DNA from: JACKNG01 sp050184115
Lineage (GTDB): Bacteria; Pseudomonadota; Gammaproteobacteria; Ga0077536
DNA: 64,000 bases
Assembly: GCA_050184115.1 (NCBI GenBank)
Contig: JBFXAQ010000001.1
Coordinates: forward strand, 372,001-436,000
Direction: 5' to 3'
Shown piece after piece: positions 26,490-35,549 of the stretch. Made by a program: the position numbers and the translations under genes. The notes under the pieces are model-generated. The model searched no databases. It had not been told where the DNA came from and saw nothing but the letters and a program-made list of their open reading frames with translations. Position 1 is the first letter of the stretch. Each line of letters starts with the position of its first letter.

Positions 26490-27275
26490 ATGAGTGTCGA
26501 CGCGCCACCGCCCGGCGCGCCGCGGCTGGACCCGCGTCGCCACGCGCTACTTGCAGCGATGGGGATCACGGTGTGGGAACGACGCGCGAGCGACGCCGTC
26601 GCGATCGTGGCGCCGGCTGGGGACGGGCCGCGCGTGGATGCGGCCGCGCCCGCCGCCGCGACCATCCGGAGCGGAAAGCCCGCGGCCGATGCATCGGCTG
26701 TCGCCGTTGCGGCCATGGACTGGGAGCAGCTGGCACAGAGCGTCGCCGCCTGCCAGGCCTGTGATCTGCACCGCACGCGCGCCAACACTGTCTTCGGCGT
26801 CGGCGACCGCGCCGCCCCGCTCATGGTCATCGGCGAAGCGCCGGGCGCCGACGAGGATCGCCGCGGAGAGCCGTTCGTCGGTCGTGCCGGCCAGCTGCTC
26901 AACTCGATGCTGCAGGCCATCGGCCTCGCGCGCGAGGCCGTTTTCATCGCCAACATCCTCAAGTGCCGCCCACCCGGCAACCGCGATCCGAAGCCGGACG
27001 AGGTCGTCGCCTGTGCCGATTTCCTCGCCCGCCAGGTCGCGTTGCTCCAACCGCGCGCGATTCTTGCCGTCGGTCGCATCGCCGCGCAGAATCTGCTCGG
27101 GCTCGATACACCGATAGGACGCATGCGCGGACAACGCTACGAGTACGGCGATGCGGGCATCCCGGTCGTCGTCACCTACCATCCCGCCTACCTGCTGCGC
27201 AGCCCGGCCGAGAAGCGCAAGGCCTGGGTCGATCTCCTGGCGGTGCGCGCCGTGCTCGCGGAGACGCCGCGGTGA
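26490..27275 (+). CDS. Iron-sulfur uracil-DNA glycosylase (type 4-like)
   Basis: Removes uracil from DNA. The 261-residue protein has an Ala/Pro-rich N-terminal extension (1-78) and then the family core: C88 and C91 (CQAC), C159 and C175, which together would hold a 4Fe-4S cluster; GEAPGADED at 115-123; GRAGQLLN; LKCRPPGNRDP; and the C-terminal TYHPAYLLRSP. The N-terminus resembles the extra region seen in phage SPO1 polymerase-related UDGs. The stop overlaps the rimI GTG. Confidence 0.92.
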   Translation: MSVDAPPPGAPRLDPRRHALLAAMGITVWERRASDAVAIVAPAGDGPRVDAAAPAAATIRSGKPAADASAVAVAAMDWEQLAQSVAACQACDLHRTRANTVFGVGDRAAPLMVIGEAPGADEDRRGEPFVGRAGQLLNSMLQAIGLAREAVFIANILKCRPPGNRDPKPDEVVACADFLARQVALLQPRAILAVGRIAAQNLLGLDTPIGRMRGQRYEYGDAGIPVVVTYHPAYLLRSPAEKRKAWVDLLAVRAVLAETPR

Positions 27276-27766
27276 GCGCGGTGCTCCGTCCCGAGGCGGT
27301 GTCGATCCGGCCGATGGGCGAGGAGGACATCCCGGCGGTGCTCGAAGTCGAACAGGCCTGCTACGACTTTCCCTGGTCGGACACCATCTTTTCCGACTGC
27401 CTGCGCGTCGGCTACTGCTGCTGGGTGCTGGACGACGGCGAGGCGCTGTGCGGTCACGGCATCATGTCGGTGGCGGTCGAGGAGAGCCATATCCTCAACA
27501 TCTGCGTCGCGCCGCGCGCGCGTCGCCTCGGTCACGCCCGCACACTCATGAGACATCTGCTCGAAACCGCGGGTACGCACGGCGCGCGTATCGCCTACCT
27601 CGAGGTGAGACCGTCCAACGACGCCGCCATCCGCCTCTACCAGGAACTCGGCTTCCGCCACGTCGGCACACGCCGCGGCTACTACCCGGCGCATGGCGGC
27701 CGCGAAGATGCCTTCGTGCTGAGCATGCCGCTCGGGCCGCGCGTCAGCCGCAGCCGGGCGAGTTGA
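27272..27766 (+). CDS. rimI: Ribosomal protein bS18 N-acetyltransferase RimI
   Basis: GNAT-fold enzyme that acetylates the N-terminal alanine of ribosomal protein S18. The 164 residues show the typical IRPMGEEDIPAVLEVEQACYDFPW start, the acetyl-CoA loop ICVAPRARRLGHARTLMRHLL and the C-terminal EVRPSNDAAIRLYQELGF with RRGYYP. The GTG start overlaps the stop of the glycosylase gene (GTGA); a second GTG nine bases later is possible. Confidence 0.93.
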   Translation: MSAVLRPEAVSIRPMGEEDIPAVLEVEQACYDFPWSDTIFSDCLRVGYCCWVLDDGEALCGHGIMSVAVEESHILNICVAPRARRLGHARTLMRHLLETAGTHGARIAYLEVRPSNDAAIRLYQELGFRHVGTRRGYYPAHGGREDAFVLSMPLGPRVSRSRAS

Positions 27767-27825
27767 ACGCCCCTGGCGAACCGGCTAGCCTAGCGCCCCG
27801 ACAACCCACCGGAAGCGCCCATCCC

Positions 27826-28386
27826 ATGACTGCGACTGTCCCCGCCTGGTCCAGGCTCACGCTCCTGCTCGCCATGTTGTGTGTCGGCCTGCCGGCTGCC
27901 GCCGTCGATACGGTGGTCGTCGAAGGCGGTTTTTCCGACGGGGACGAGGATGCCGAACGCTATGGTGCCGCGCTGCGCTGGGACCTCGGCGGCAACTGGT
28001 GGCGCACCGGTGACTGGAGCCTGGCGGCCTACCTGGAAGCTTCGATTGCCTACTGGGACGGATTCAAGGGCTCGACCGGACATGACAACCTGGTCGATTT
28101 CGGTCTCACCCCGGTGCTGCGCTGGCAACACGACGCCGGCAAGGGCGGAATTGCGCCGTTCGCCGAGTTTGGCGTCGGCGCCCACGGCCACACCCACAGC
28201 GGCATCAGCGACGAGGATTTCGACATCCCCTTCGCGTTCGGCAGTCATCTCGGTCTCGGTGCCCGCTTCGGCGAGCAGGGCCGTTACGAACTCACTTACC
28301 GCTTCCAGCACTTGTCCAACGCGAGCCTGGGCGACGAGAACCCGGGCATCAACTTCCACGTCCTGCAACTCGGCTACCACTTCTGA
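27826..28386 (+). CDS. PagL-like lipid A 3-O-deacylase (acyloxyacyl hydrolase)
   Basis: A 186-residue outer-membrane protein: signal peptide with cleavage near VGLPAAA (about residue 26), then alternating strands of an eight-strand barrel ending in the aromatic LGYHF. The PagL catalytic pair H162 and S164 is in YRFQHLSNASLGDENPG; the acidic third residue is not clear (E171 or position 176, which is Asn). PagL removes the 3-O-acyl chain of lipid A and lowers its endotoxic signal. The gene stands alone. Confidence 0.87.
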   Translation: MTATVPAWSRLTLLLAMLCVGLPAAAVDTVVVEGGFSDGDEDAERYGAALRWDLGGNWWRTGDWSLAAYLEASIAYWDGFKGSTGHDNLVDFGLTPVLRWQHDAGKGGIAPFAEFGVGAHGHTHSGISDEDFDIPFAFGSHLGLGARFGEQGRYELTYRFQHLSNASLGDENPGINFHVLQLGYHF

Positions 28387-28526
28387 GTGGCGGGCAGGGC
28401 GCGCCAGGCCGCGCGCCCCGGTGGATGTCGCCGGCGGTCACGGTCCGTGTTCGCTGAACAGCCCGCGCTTGGCGACCACGCAACGAGGTGGATGACCTCG
28501 GCGGTAGTTTGGCGGTTTCCTGAATC

Positions 28527-29417
28527 ATGACCTGGCCCACTCTCGAGGATTTCGTCGGCAACACGCCGCTGGTGCGCCTGCAACGCCTGCCCGGGGCGAC
28601 GAGCAACGTCGTGCTGGCCAAGCTCGAAGGCAATAATCCCGCGGGCTCCGTCAAGGACCGCCCGGCGCTCAGCATGATCCGTCACGCCGAGACGCGCGGC
28701 GAGATCAGCCCCGGCGACACCCTCATCGAGGCCACCAGCGGCAACACCGGCATCGCGCTGGCGATGGTTGCGGCGATGAAGGGCTACCGCATGGTGCTGA
28801 TCATGCCGGCCAACATGTCCAGCGAGCGGCGAGCGGTGATGAAGGCCTACGGCGCTGAACTCGTGCTGGTGTCGGAAGCCGAGGGCATGGAAGGCGCGCG
28901 CGATCTCGCCCAGGCGATGCAGGCACGCGGCGAGGGCAAGGTGCTCGACCAGTTCGCCAATCCCGACAACCCGCTCGCGCACTACGGCGACACCGGGCCC
29001 GAAATCTGGCGCGACACCCACGGCCGGGTCACGCACTTCGTCGCCTCGATGGGCACGACCGGCACCATCATGGGCACCTCGCGCTATCTCAAGACACAGA
29101 ACCCGGACGTCGTCATCGTCGGCGTGCAACCGGCCGACGGCGCGCGCATTCCGGGTATCCGGCGCTGGCCTGCGGCCTACCTGCCGAAGATTTACGACCC
29201 GACCGCGGTCGATCGCATCATCGACGTCAGCCAGGCCGAGGCCGAGGACATGACCCGGCGTCTCGGCGCGGAGGAGGGCATCTTCGCCGGCATCTCGTCG
29301 GGCGGCGCGATGGCCGCGGCGTTGCGTCTCGCCGCCGAGGTCGAGCAAGCGGTCATCGTCACCATCGTCTGCGACCGCGGCGATCGCTACCTGTCCACCG
29401 GGGTCTTCCCTGACTGA
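28527..29417 (+). CDS. cysM: Cysteine synthase B
   Basis: Pyridoxal phosphate enzyme forming cysteine from O-acetylserine and sulfide or thiosulfate. The 296-residue length and sequence fit the CysM type: PLP lysine K43 in PAGSVKDRPAL, the phosphate-binding EATSGNTGIALA, and the C-terminal GISSGGAMAAAL. The two unusual insertions of CysM (near ANMSSERRAVMKAYGAEL) are visible. The 140-base gap upstream shows nothing clear. Confidence 0.94.
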   Translation: MTWPTLEDFVGNTPLVRLQRLPGATSNVVLAKLEGNNPAGSVKDRPALSMIRHAETRGEISPGDTLIEATSGNTGIALAMVAAMKGYRMVLIMPANMSSERRAVMKAYGAELVLVSEAEGMEGARDLAQAMQARGEGKVLDQFANPDNPLAHYGDTGPEIWRDTHGRVTHFVASMGTTGTIMGTSRYLKTQNPDVVIVGVQPADGARIPGIRRWPAAYLPKIYDPTAVDRIIDVSQAEAEDMTRRLGAEEGIFAGISSGGAMAAALRLAAEVEQAVIVTIVCDRGDRYLSTGVFPD

Positions 29418-29447
29418 TCACGAATTCCCTGCCATGAACGCCAAGCC

Positions 29448-30233
29448 ATGAACGTGTTCGTATTCGATATCGAGACCGTTCCCGACGTCGCCGGCGCGCG
29501 GCGCCTGTGGAATCTCGAGGATCTCGACGATGACGGCGTCGCCGCCGTGATGTTCTCCAAGCGCTTGCAGGAGACCGGCGGCAGCAGCGACTTCCTGCGT
29601 CACCACCTGCACCGCGTGGTCGCCATTTCGGCCGTGTTCCGCGAGGGCGAGCGCTTCAACGTGTGGTCGCTGGGCGACCTGCAGTCGTCCGAGGACGACC
29701 TCATCCGGCGTTTCTTCGAAGGCATCGAGCGTTACTCGCCGACCCTGGTGTCGTGGAACGGCAGTGGCTTCGACCTGCCGGTCCTCCACTATCGCGCGTT
29801 GCTCCACGGCATCAGCGCGCCGCGCTACTGGGACACCGGCGATGACGATCGCAACTTCCGCTACAACAACTACCTCGGCCGCTACCACTGGCGGCATATC
29901 GACCTGATGGACGTGCTCGCCGCCTACCAGCCGCGCGCCTTCGTGCCGCTCGACCAGATGGCGAGCCTGCTCGGCTTTCCGGGCAAGATGGGCATGTCCG
30001 GAGCCGACGTGTGGTCGCAATACAAGAGCGGCCACCTGCAGGAAATACGTGACTACTGCGAGACCGACGTCCTCAACACCTGGCTGGTCTACCTGCGCTT
30101 CGAACACCTGCGCGGCCATCTCTCGGACGATGGGCTGGCTGCCGAACTCGCGCGGGTGCGTGGCTTCCTCGGCGAGGCGACGGCGGCGCACCTGCAGGGC
30201 TTTCTCGCCCACTGGGACGGCGCGGGCGCGTGA
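29448..30233 (+). CDS. 3'-5' exonuclease, PolB-like DEDD family
   Basis: A 261-residue protein with a DEDD exonuclease fold of the DNA polymerase B-like type: Exo I at the N-terminus (VFDIETVPDV, D7 and E9), Exo II in LVSWNGSGFDLPVLHYRAL, and Exo III in RDYCETDVLNTWLVYLRF. It is a stand-alone nuclease domain family common in proteobacteria, often placed before rlmD as here. A DNA repair or RNA turnover role is assumed but not known. Confidence 0.88.
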   Translation: MNVFVFDIETVPDVAGARRLWNLEDLDDDGVAAVMFSKRLQETGGSSDFLRHHLHRVVAISAVFREGERFNVWSLGDLQSSEDDLIRRFFEGIERYSPTLVSWNGSGFDLPVLHYRALLHGISAPRYWDTGDDDRNFRYNNYLGRYHWRHIDLMDVLAAYQPRAFVPLDQMASLLGFPGKMGMSGADVWSQYKSGHLQEIRDYCETDVLNTWLVYLRFEHLRGHLSDDGLAAELARVRGFLGEATAAHLQGFLAHWDGAGA

Positions 30234-30246
30234 CGGTACGACGCTG

Positions 30247-31554
30247 ATGGCCCGCGTCAGTCGCGAGCCGGTCGAAGTCGTCGTCGAGTCGCTCTCCCAC
30301 GAAGGGCGCGGCGTGGCACGTCGCGACGGCAAGACCGTGTTCGTGTTCGGTGCGCTGCCGGGCGAGCGGGTGCAAGCGCGCATCACGCGCCGCCGCGGCA
30401 GCTTCGACGAGGCCGAGGCGACCGCGGTCGAGACACCGGCGCCGGCCCGCATCGAACCGCGCTGTGAGCACTTCGGCGTCTGCGGCGGTTGTGGACTGCA
30501 GCATGTCGACGAGGATTTCCAGCTCGCGCACAAGCAGGCTGTGCTGCTCGAGCTGCTGCGTCATCACGCCGGCGTGCAGCCGGAGTCGGTGGCTGCGCCG
30601 ATCCGCGGCCCGCAATGGGGCTACCGGCGCAAAGCGCGACTGGGGCTCAAGCACGTGCCGCGCAAGGGCGGCGTCATCATCGGGTTCCGCGAACGCGGCT
30701 CGCCGTTCATCACCGACTGCCAGCGTTGCGACACGCTCGACCCGCGCGTCGGCACCATCCTGCCCGCCTTGCGCGCCCTGATCGATGGCCTGTCGATTCC
30801 CGATCGCATTCCCCAGTTCGAGGTCGCCGTCTCCGACGAGCGCGTCGCGTTGGTGCTGCGCCACCTCGCCCCCTTGAGCGAGGCCGATCGCGACACGCTC
30901 GCCGTCGCGGCAAGCGAACTCGGTGTCGAGTTCTATCTGCAGGCCGGTGGGCCCGACACGGTGGTGCCGCTCGCCGGCGAAGCGCGGCCGCTGGTCTACC
31001 GGGTCGATGACCTCGCGCTCGAGTTCGCGCCGACCGATTTCACCCAGGTCAATCCCGCCATCAACGCGCAGATGGTGGCGCGCGCGCTCGACTACCTGGC
31101 GCCGGCGCCGACGGACCGCGTGGCGGATCTCTTCTGCGGGCTCGGCAACTTCACCCTGCCCATCGCCAGACGCGCAGGCACGGTGATCGGGGTCGAGGGT
31201 GACGAGGCCCTGACCACGCGCGCGGCGGCGAATGCCGCGGCCAACGGCATCGCCAACGTGGACTTCGCCGTCACCGATCTCGCGCGACCCGAAGCGGTCG
31301 CGGCATTGATGCTGGGTTCACCCAACAAGATGTTGCTCGATCCGCCGCGAGCCGGTGCGGCTGCGGTGATCGAGGGCGTTGCACTGGCCGGCATCGAACG
31401 GCTCGTCTACGTGTCGTGCAACCCGGTCACCTTCGTGCGCGACGCCGCGGTGCTGCGCCGAACCCATGGCTTCGTCCTGGCCGAGACCGGCATTCTCGAC
31501 ATGTTCCCGCAGACCGCGCACGTCGAGTCGATCTCGCTGTTCGTGCGCCGGTGA
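30247..31554 (+). CDS. rlmD: 23S rRNA (uracil-1939-C5) methyltransferase
   Basis: Methylates U1939 of 23S rRNA with S-adenosylmethionine. The 435 residues have an N-terminal TRAM RNA-binding domain (1-60), an iron-sulfur cluster region (C73, C79, C82 and a later Cys in FITDCQRC), a SAM-binding domain (DLFCGLGNFTLPIA) and the catalytic cysteine in YVSCNP. The start ATG lies 13 bases after the exonuclease stop. Its stop overlaps the GTG of the following binding-protein gene. Confidence 0.95.
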   Translation: MARVSREPVEVVVESLSHEGRGVARRDGKTVFVFGALPGERVQARITRRRGSFDEAEATAVETPAPARIEPRCEHFGVCGGCGLQHVDEDFQLAHKQAVLLELLRHHAGVQPESVAAPIRGPQWGYRRKARLGLKHVPRKGGVIIGFRERGSPFITDCQRCDTLDPRVGTILPALRALIDGLSIPDRIPQFEVAVSDERVALVLRHLAPLSEADRDTLAVAASELGVEFYLQAGGPDTVVPLAGEARPLVYRVDDLALEFAPTDFTQVNPAINAQMVARALDYLAPAPTDRVADLFCGLGNFTLPIARRAGTVIGVEGDEALTTRAAANAAANGIANVDFAVTDLARPEAVAALMLGSPNKMLLDPPRAGAAAVIEGVALAGIERLVYVSCNPVTFVRDAAVLRRTHGFVLAETGILDMFPQTAHVESISLFVRR

Positions 31555-33053
31555 CGACCCGCCGCGCGGCGCTCGCGGCCCTTGGCGCCGGACTCGCCAC
31601 CGGTTTTCTCGGCGCCTGCACCGTGGCGCGCGACGAGCGCCTGCGCTTCGGCCTGCCGACCGCGCCGGTCACGCTCGACCCGCGCTTCGCCGCCGATGCC
31701 ATGTCCTACCGCCTGGTGCGGCTGCTCCACCGCGCGCCAGTCGACTTCGACGCCGCCGGCGAACCGTGCGCCGATCTCGCGGACTGGAGTCAGCTCGCAC
31801 CGGATCGCTACCGCTTCACCGTGCGCGAGGATGCGCACTTCGACGATGGTCGTGCCGTCATCGCGGACGATGTCGCCGCCACCTACCGTTCGGTGCTCCA
31901 CGCGGCGAACGCATCGCCGCACCGCGGCTCGCTGGCCAACGTGCGCGCCATCGAGCGCGTCGACCGGCGGCAGCTCGACTTCGTCCTTGCGCGCCCCGAC
32001 CCACTTTTCCCCGGCACGCTCGTCGTCGGCGTGCTGGCCGCGCGCGATTTGGCCAACGACGCCGGACGCGATCGCTGGTCGCGGAGCTGTGGTGCCTGCG
32101 CGCGGATGCAGCATGCTCCCGACGGCAACGTGCTCATGCGCCGGCGCAGCGACGGACAACCGGTCGAGTTCGTCACCGTCAAGGACCCCAGTGTGCGGGC
32201 ACTCAAGCTCGTTGGTGGCGAACTCGACATTGCGCAGGGCAACCTGGCACCGGAGATGTACGCCTGGCTGGCAGAACGGAGCGGGCTGCGTGGCCTGAGC
32301 GTGCCCGGCTCGACGTTCTCCTATCTCGGGTTCAACCTCGACGATCCGGTCAGCGGGCGACTCGAGGTGCGTCGTGCCATCGCGCATGCCCTCGACCGCG
32401 CCGCCATCGTTCGTCACCTGTTCGGCGGTCACGCGCGCCTCGCCAACACGCTGTTTCCGCCCGAACACTGGGCGGGTGACCCCGCACTCGTCGCACCGGC
32501 CCACGATCTCGGCGCCGCGCGCGAGCAGCTCGACGCCGCCGGCTACGCCGGACGCCGCTTGCGGCTGGAGTACAAGACCTCCAGCGATCCCTTCCGGCTG
32601 CGTATCGCCGCCGTAATGCGCCAGCAACTCGCCGCGGTCGGCATCGATCTCGACATCGTCAGCTACGACTGGGGCACGTTCTACGGTGACGTCAGTCACG
32701 GTCGCTTCCAGCTCTACGGCCTCTCCTGGGTCGGTCTGCGCCTGCCGGACGTCTTCCGCTACGCTTTCCACTCGAGCTCGCGCCCGCCGGCCGGCGCCAA
32801 CCGCGGGAACTACCGCTCGACCGCCGTCGACGGCCTCATCGAGCGTGCCGAGCGCACGGACGACCGCGTCGAACGCGTGCGGCTCTACCGCGCCATTGCC
32901 GCGACCCTGCTCGACGACTTGCCTTACGTGCCGTTGTGGTTCGAAGATCAACTCGTGATCACACGCGGCGACATCGAGGATTACACGACCGACCCGACGG
33001 GCAACTTCGATGCGCTCGCGCGGACGACCAGGCGGGCCACGCATGTCGGTTGA
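31551..33053 (+). CDS. Peptide ABC transporter substrate-binding lipoprotein
   Basis: A 500-residue SBP family 5 (DppA/OppA/MppA) protein. It begins VTTRRAALAALGAGLATG and has a twin-arginine-like and lipobox start with LGAC as the lipidation site (C near residue 23), so it is a lipoprotein. Family 5 landmarks: LDPRFAADAMSYRLVRLLH, YRFTVREDAHFDDG, TFSYLGFNLDD and YRSTAVDGLIERA. It is coupled to rlmD by GTGA and overlaps the L,D-transpeptidase by 11 bases. Two matching permeases lie 2.5 kb downstream; no ATPase is in the window. A murein-peptide ligand is a guess from context. Confidence 0.88.
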   Translation: MTTRRAALAALGAGLATGFLGACTVARDERLRFGLPTAPVTLDPRFAADAMSYRLVRLLHRAPVDFDAAGEPCADLADWSQLAPDRYRFTVREDAHFDDGRAVIADDVAATYRSVLHAANASPHRGSLANVRAIERVDRRQLDFVLARPDPLFPGTLVVGVLAARDLANDAGRDRWSRSCGACARMQHAPDGNVLMRRRSDGQPVEFVTVKDPSVRALKLVGGELDIAQGNLAPEMYAWLAERSGLRGLSVPGSTFSYLGFNLDDPVSGRLEVRRAIAHALDRAAIVRHLFGGHARLANTLFPPEHWAGDPALVAPAHDLGAAREQLDAAGYAGRRLRLEYKTSSDPFRLRIAAVMRQQLAAVGIDLDIVSYDWGTFYGDVSHGRFQLYGLSWVGLRLPDVFRYAFHSSSRPPAGANRGNYRSTAVDGLIERAERTDDRVERVRLYRAIAATLLDDLPYVPLWFEDQLVITRGDIEDYTTDPTGNFDALARTTRRATHVG

Positions 33054-33528
33054 ACGCATCGAGATCGACCTCGTGCGGCAACGGTTGCGGGCCCACGCGA
33101 GCGACGGCACGGTCGAGGAATTCGCGGTGTCGACGGCGCGCAACGGCGCCGGAGAGGTCATGAACAGCGAGTGCACGCCGCGCGGGCGCCACGCCATCGC
33201 TGAGAAGATCGGCGATGGCTGCGCGCCGGGGACGGTGTTCGTCGGGCGGCGGCCGACCGGCGAGGTGTGGAGCGCCGCGCTGGCCGCGGCCCATCCGGGA
33301 CGAGACTGGATCCTGACCCGCATCCTGTGGCTGACCGGACTCGAGCCCGGTTTCAATGCCGGCGGCGATCGGGACACCAAGGCCCGCTACATCTACATCC
33401 ACGGGACGCCGGCGAGCACCCCGCTCGGCATTCCCGGTTCGCGTGGCTGCATCCGCATGCACGACGACGACCTGCTCGGGCTGTTCGCGCGGGTCGCGGT
33501 CGGTACGCCGGTCGAGATCCACGGCTGA
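33043..33528 (+). CDS. L,D-transpeptidase (YkuD domain)
   Basis: A 161-residue YkuD-fold enzyme with the active-site motif H120 in YIHGTP and C136 in GSRGCIRMHDDD. Family members cross-link peptidoglycan stem peptides or attach them to lipoproteins, normally outside the cytoplasm. I see no signal peptide in any reasonable start (MSVERIEIDLVRQRLR), so either export is unusual or the enzyme acts inside. It overlaps the binding-protein gene by 11 bases, so it is in the same transcript. Confidence 0.87.
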   Translation: MSVERIEIDLVRQRLRAHASDGTVEEFAVSTARNGAGEVMNSECTPRGRHAIAEKIGDGCAPGTVFVGRRPTGEVWSAALAAAHPGRDWILTRILWLTGLEPGFNAGGDRDTKARYIYIHGTPASTPLGIPGSRGCIRMHDDDLLGLFARVAVGTPVEIHG

Positions 33529-33738
33529 CGTCTGCCAGCGCGTCGCCGGGGGCAGCCCCAGGGACCGCAAGTTGCTGAACAGGATGAAGATCATTCCCGC
33601 GTGCGCGAGCGCTGCGACGATTTCCCGCCGGCCTCTTCGGACTGTGAACCGCGTCATAAAGAATACGGCAGCGCGGCCGCTAGACCTCCACGTCGACAAC
33701 GACTCGCGACACCCCGAACACGGGCTGGAGGACGCCTC

Positions 33739-34773
33739 ATGCAGACCACTCTCGCGCAAGACACTGGCGCTCGCGACACCGGCGCGGCCCCGCAGGACAT
33801 CGGCGACGGACCGATCCTGAAGCGCCTCGCGCAGGCTGTGGCAAGGACGCGTGACAGTGCACCCATGCGGATGCTGACGACCGTGCATCCGTGCTTCGTC
33901 AACGGCTTACGCACGCTGGTCCACCGCCGTGGCCTGGAGCGCGACGAGCCCGGCGTGTTCGGCCGCCTGCGTACCTACGCCACGGCCAACGGTTTCGCGC
34001 TGCTCGAAGATCGCCGCAAACGCGAGTTGAGCTGTCGCGACGAACGTCGTCGCCTGGCGCCGGTGCTGATGTTCGCCGCCGGGCTCATCAGCCACGTCGC
34101 CCTGGCCGACGACGGCACGCTCACCGACGGCACCCAGCAGGTCGTGCCGACGATCGAGATCATCGGTACGCCGACGACCACCGACGGCGGTCGCGAGTAC
34201 CTCAATGTCGGCGGTAAGCGTTTCATCTCCAAGCCGCACGGTACCGTCGAGCAGATCATGAACGTCGCCGCCGAGGTGCGCGGCAAGGGCGTACGGCACC
34301 GCGTGCGCACCCGTGGTCTGCAGATGCCGAGCGAGTACACGGACAGCTACATCGATCGCTACGATTACACCGTGCCCACCGACTGCGGCGGTGCAGCCTT
34401 CAGCTACTACGAGGGCGAAGGATTCGCCGCGCTGGGCTACCACGACGGCAAGGGCAAGGTGATCCTCGACGTGCTTGCCGGCGGTGGGCCGTTCACGGCG
34501 CCGCGCCTGTGGGGCGCCTACGATCAGGTGCTGAATTCGAACATCCGCATGGACCTGATGTTCGGCAACGGCCTGTCGGACGGCATGGGTGTGATGATGG
34601 CGTCGTACAAGATCGGGCTCATGCCCGTGATGCGCAACAGCACCAAGAACTACTACGGCGATCTCTATTCGCGTGCCGTGGCGGTCGCCGCGGAATGCCA
34701 GGGGCCGTCCTTGCCGACCCGGGTGCGCCAGGCCGATACGCTGCCGCCCGCGGCCGATGGGGAGACGGGCTGA
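33739..34773 (+). CDS. Unknown secreted protein (start uncertain)
   Basis: No family recognised. From the ATG at 33739 it has 344 residues. A typical signal peptide (basic RDERRR, then LAPVLMFAAGLISHVALA, cleavage before DDG) sits about 110 residues in; a TTG at 34027 would place it at the true N-terminus and give about 248 residues. The exported part is soluble, rich in Gly, Asp and Tyr (FSYYEGEGFAALGYHDGKGK, YIDRYDYTVPTDCGG), with two cysteines. The 210 bases upstream hold no other gene. It follows the L,D-transpeptidase. Confidence 0.55.
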   Translation: MQTTLAQDTGARDTGAAPQDIGDGPILKRLAQAVARTRDSAPMRMLTTVHPCFVNGLRTLVHRRGLERDEPGVFGRLRTYATANGFALLEDRRKRELSCRDERRRLAPVLMFAAGLISHVALADDGTLTDGTQQVVPTIEIIGTPTTTDGGREYLNVGGKRFISKPHGTVEQIMNVAAEVRGKGVRHRVRTRGLQMPSEYTDSYIDRYDYTVPTDCGGAAFSYYEGEGFAALGYHDGKGKVILDVLAGGGPFTAPRLWGAYDQVLNSNIRMDLMFGNGLSDGMGVMMASYKIGLMPVMRNSTKNYYGDLYSRAVAVAAECQGPSLPTRVRQADTLPPAADGETG

Positions 34774-34782
34774 GCCCGGCGT

Positions 34783-35277
34783 TCAACTGGCGCGCAGCCG
34801 CTCCTTCAGCAGCGCGCGCGCCAGCTTGCCGACCTTGACGTCGTAGAGCGCGAGTTCGCCTCCCGTACGCACGGCCGCGATGGCCAGCCGCCCGATCAGC
34901 AGCAGCAGCAGGATGGCCAGCATCCAGGCCACGAAATAGGAGAAGCGGAATGCCGGCGCGGGCGGCGCCGCGCTCGCCGGAGCTACGAGCTCGGGATCGA
35001 CGGCGGTGGCCTCTTCGACCTGGGCACGACCGTGGCTGACCGCGCTGGACAGCGTCAGGTCGAGGTTGGAGCCGCGTTCGACTTCGATCGCAAAGGCCTC
35101 GATGCGGGCCGGGTTCTCGTACAGCGACCAGGCGCTCGCGATGACCAGCAGGGCGACGATGAAGCCGGTGCCGAGCAGCACCAGGCCGATGACTCGTACC
35201 ACGAGGTTGAGCAGGCGCGAACCCTGGTCCACCCAGTCGTCGGTGTCGGCGTCTTCCCTGAACTCGTAGCGCGGCAT
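34783..35277 (-). CDS. Hypothetical membrane protein with two spans
   Basis: A 164-residue protein: acidic N-terminus, membrane segment about 24-50 (LLNLVVRVIGLVLLGTGFIV), an exported loop of some 60 residues, second segment about 110-135 (FVAWMLAILLLLLIGRLAIA) and a short basic tail. No known family seen. It is convergent with the unknown secreted protein and divergent from the permeases. A minus-strand TAGAAT lies 8-13 bases before the ATG, so its mRNA could be nearly leaderless. Confidence 0.7.
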   Translation of the reverse strand: MPRYEFREDADTDDWVDQGSRLLNLVVRVIGLVLLGTGFIVALLVIASAWSLYENPARIEAFAIEVERGSNLDLTLSSAVSHGRAQVEEATAVDPELVAPASAAPPAPAFRFSYFVAWMLAILLLLLIGRLAIAAVRTGGELALYDVKVGKLARALLKERLRAS

Positions 35278-35549
35278 GGGCGCGATTCTACACGCTCGCC
35301 CCGGCCGCGCGTGGGCCGTTCGGTGGCCTCGCGCACAGTTCAACGGTGACGGCACGAGCGCTGCGCGGAGCGGTGACGTCCGACCGGATTGCGCCGACGC
35401 CTGACGGCGCAGCCGCGAGACAGCACGGCCACCGTGGTCGTATGCAGTCCGCCGTCGTGGCCGGATGCTCGTCCGTGACGCCGTTGCCGCTTGCCCGACG
35501 TCGCCCGGTCGGGCCCGGTCACGCACGATCCAGGCTAGAGTGCACAGCC

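Noticed and set aside
31407..33380. 657-codon minus-strand frame
   Set aside because: Antisense to the binding-protein gene, which has a lipobox and family 5 motifs. No similarity seen in the minus frame.
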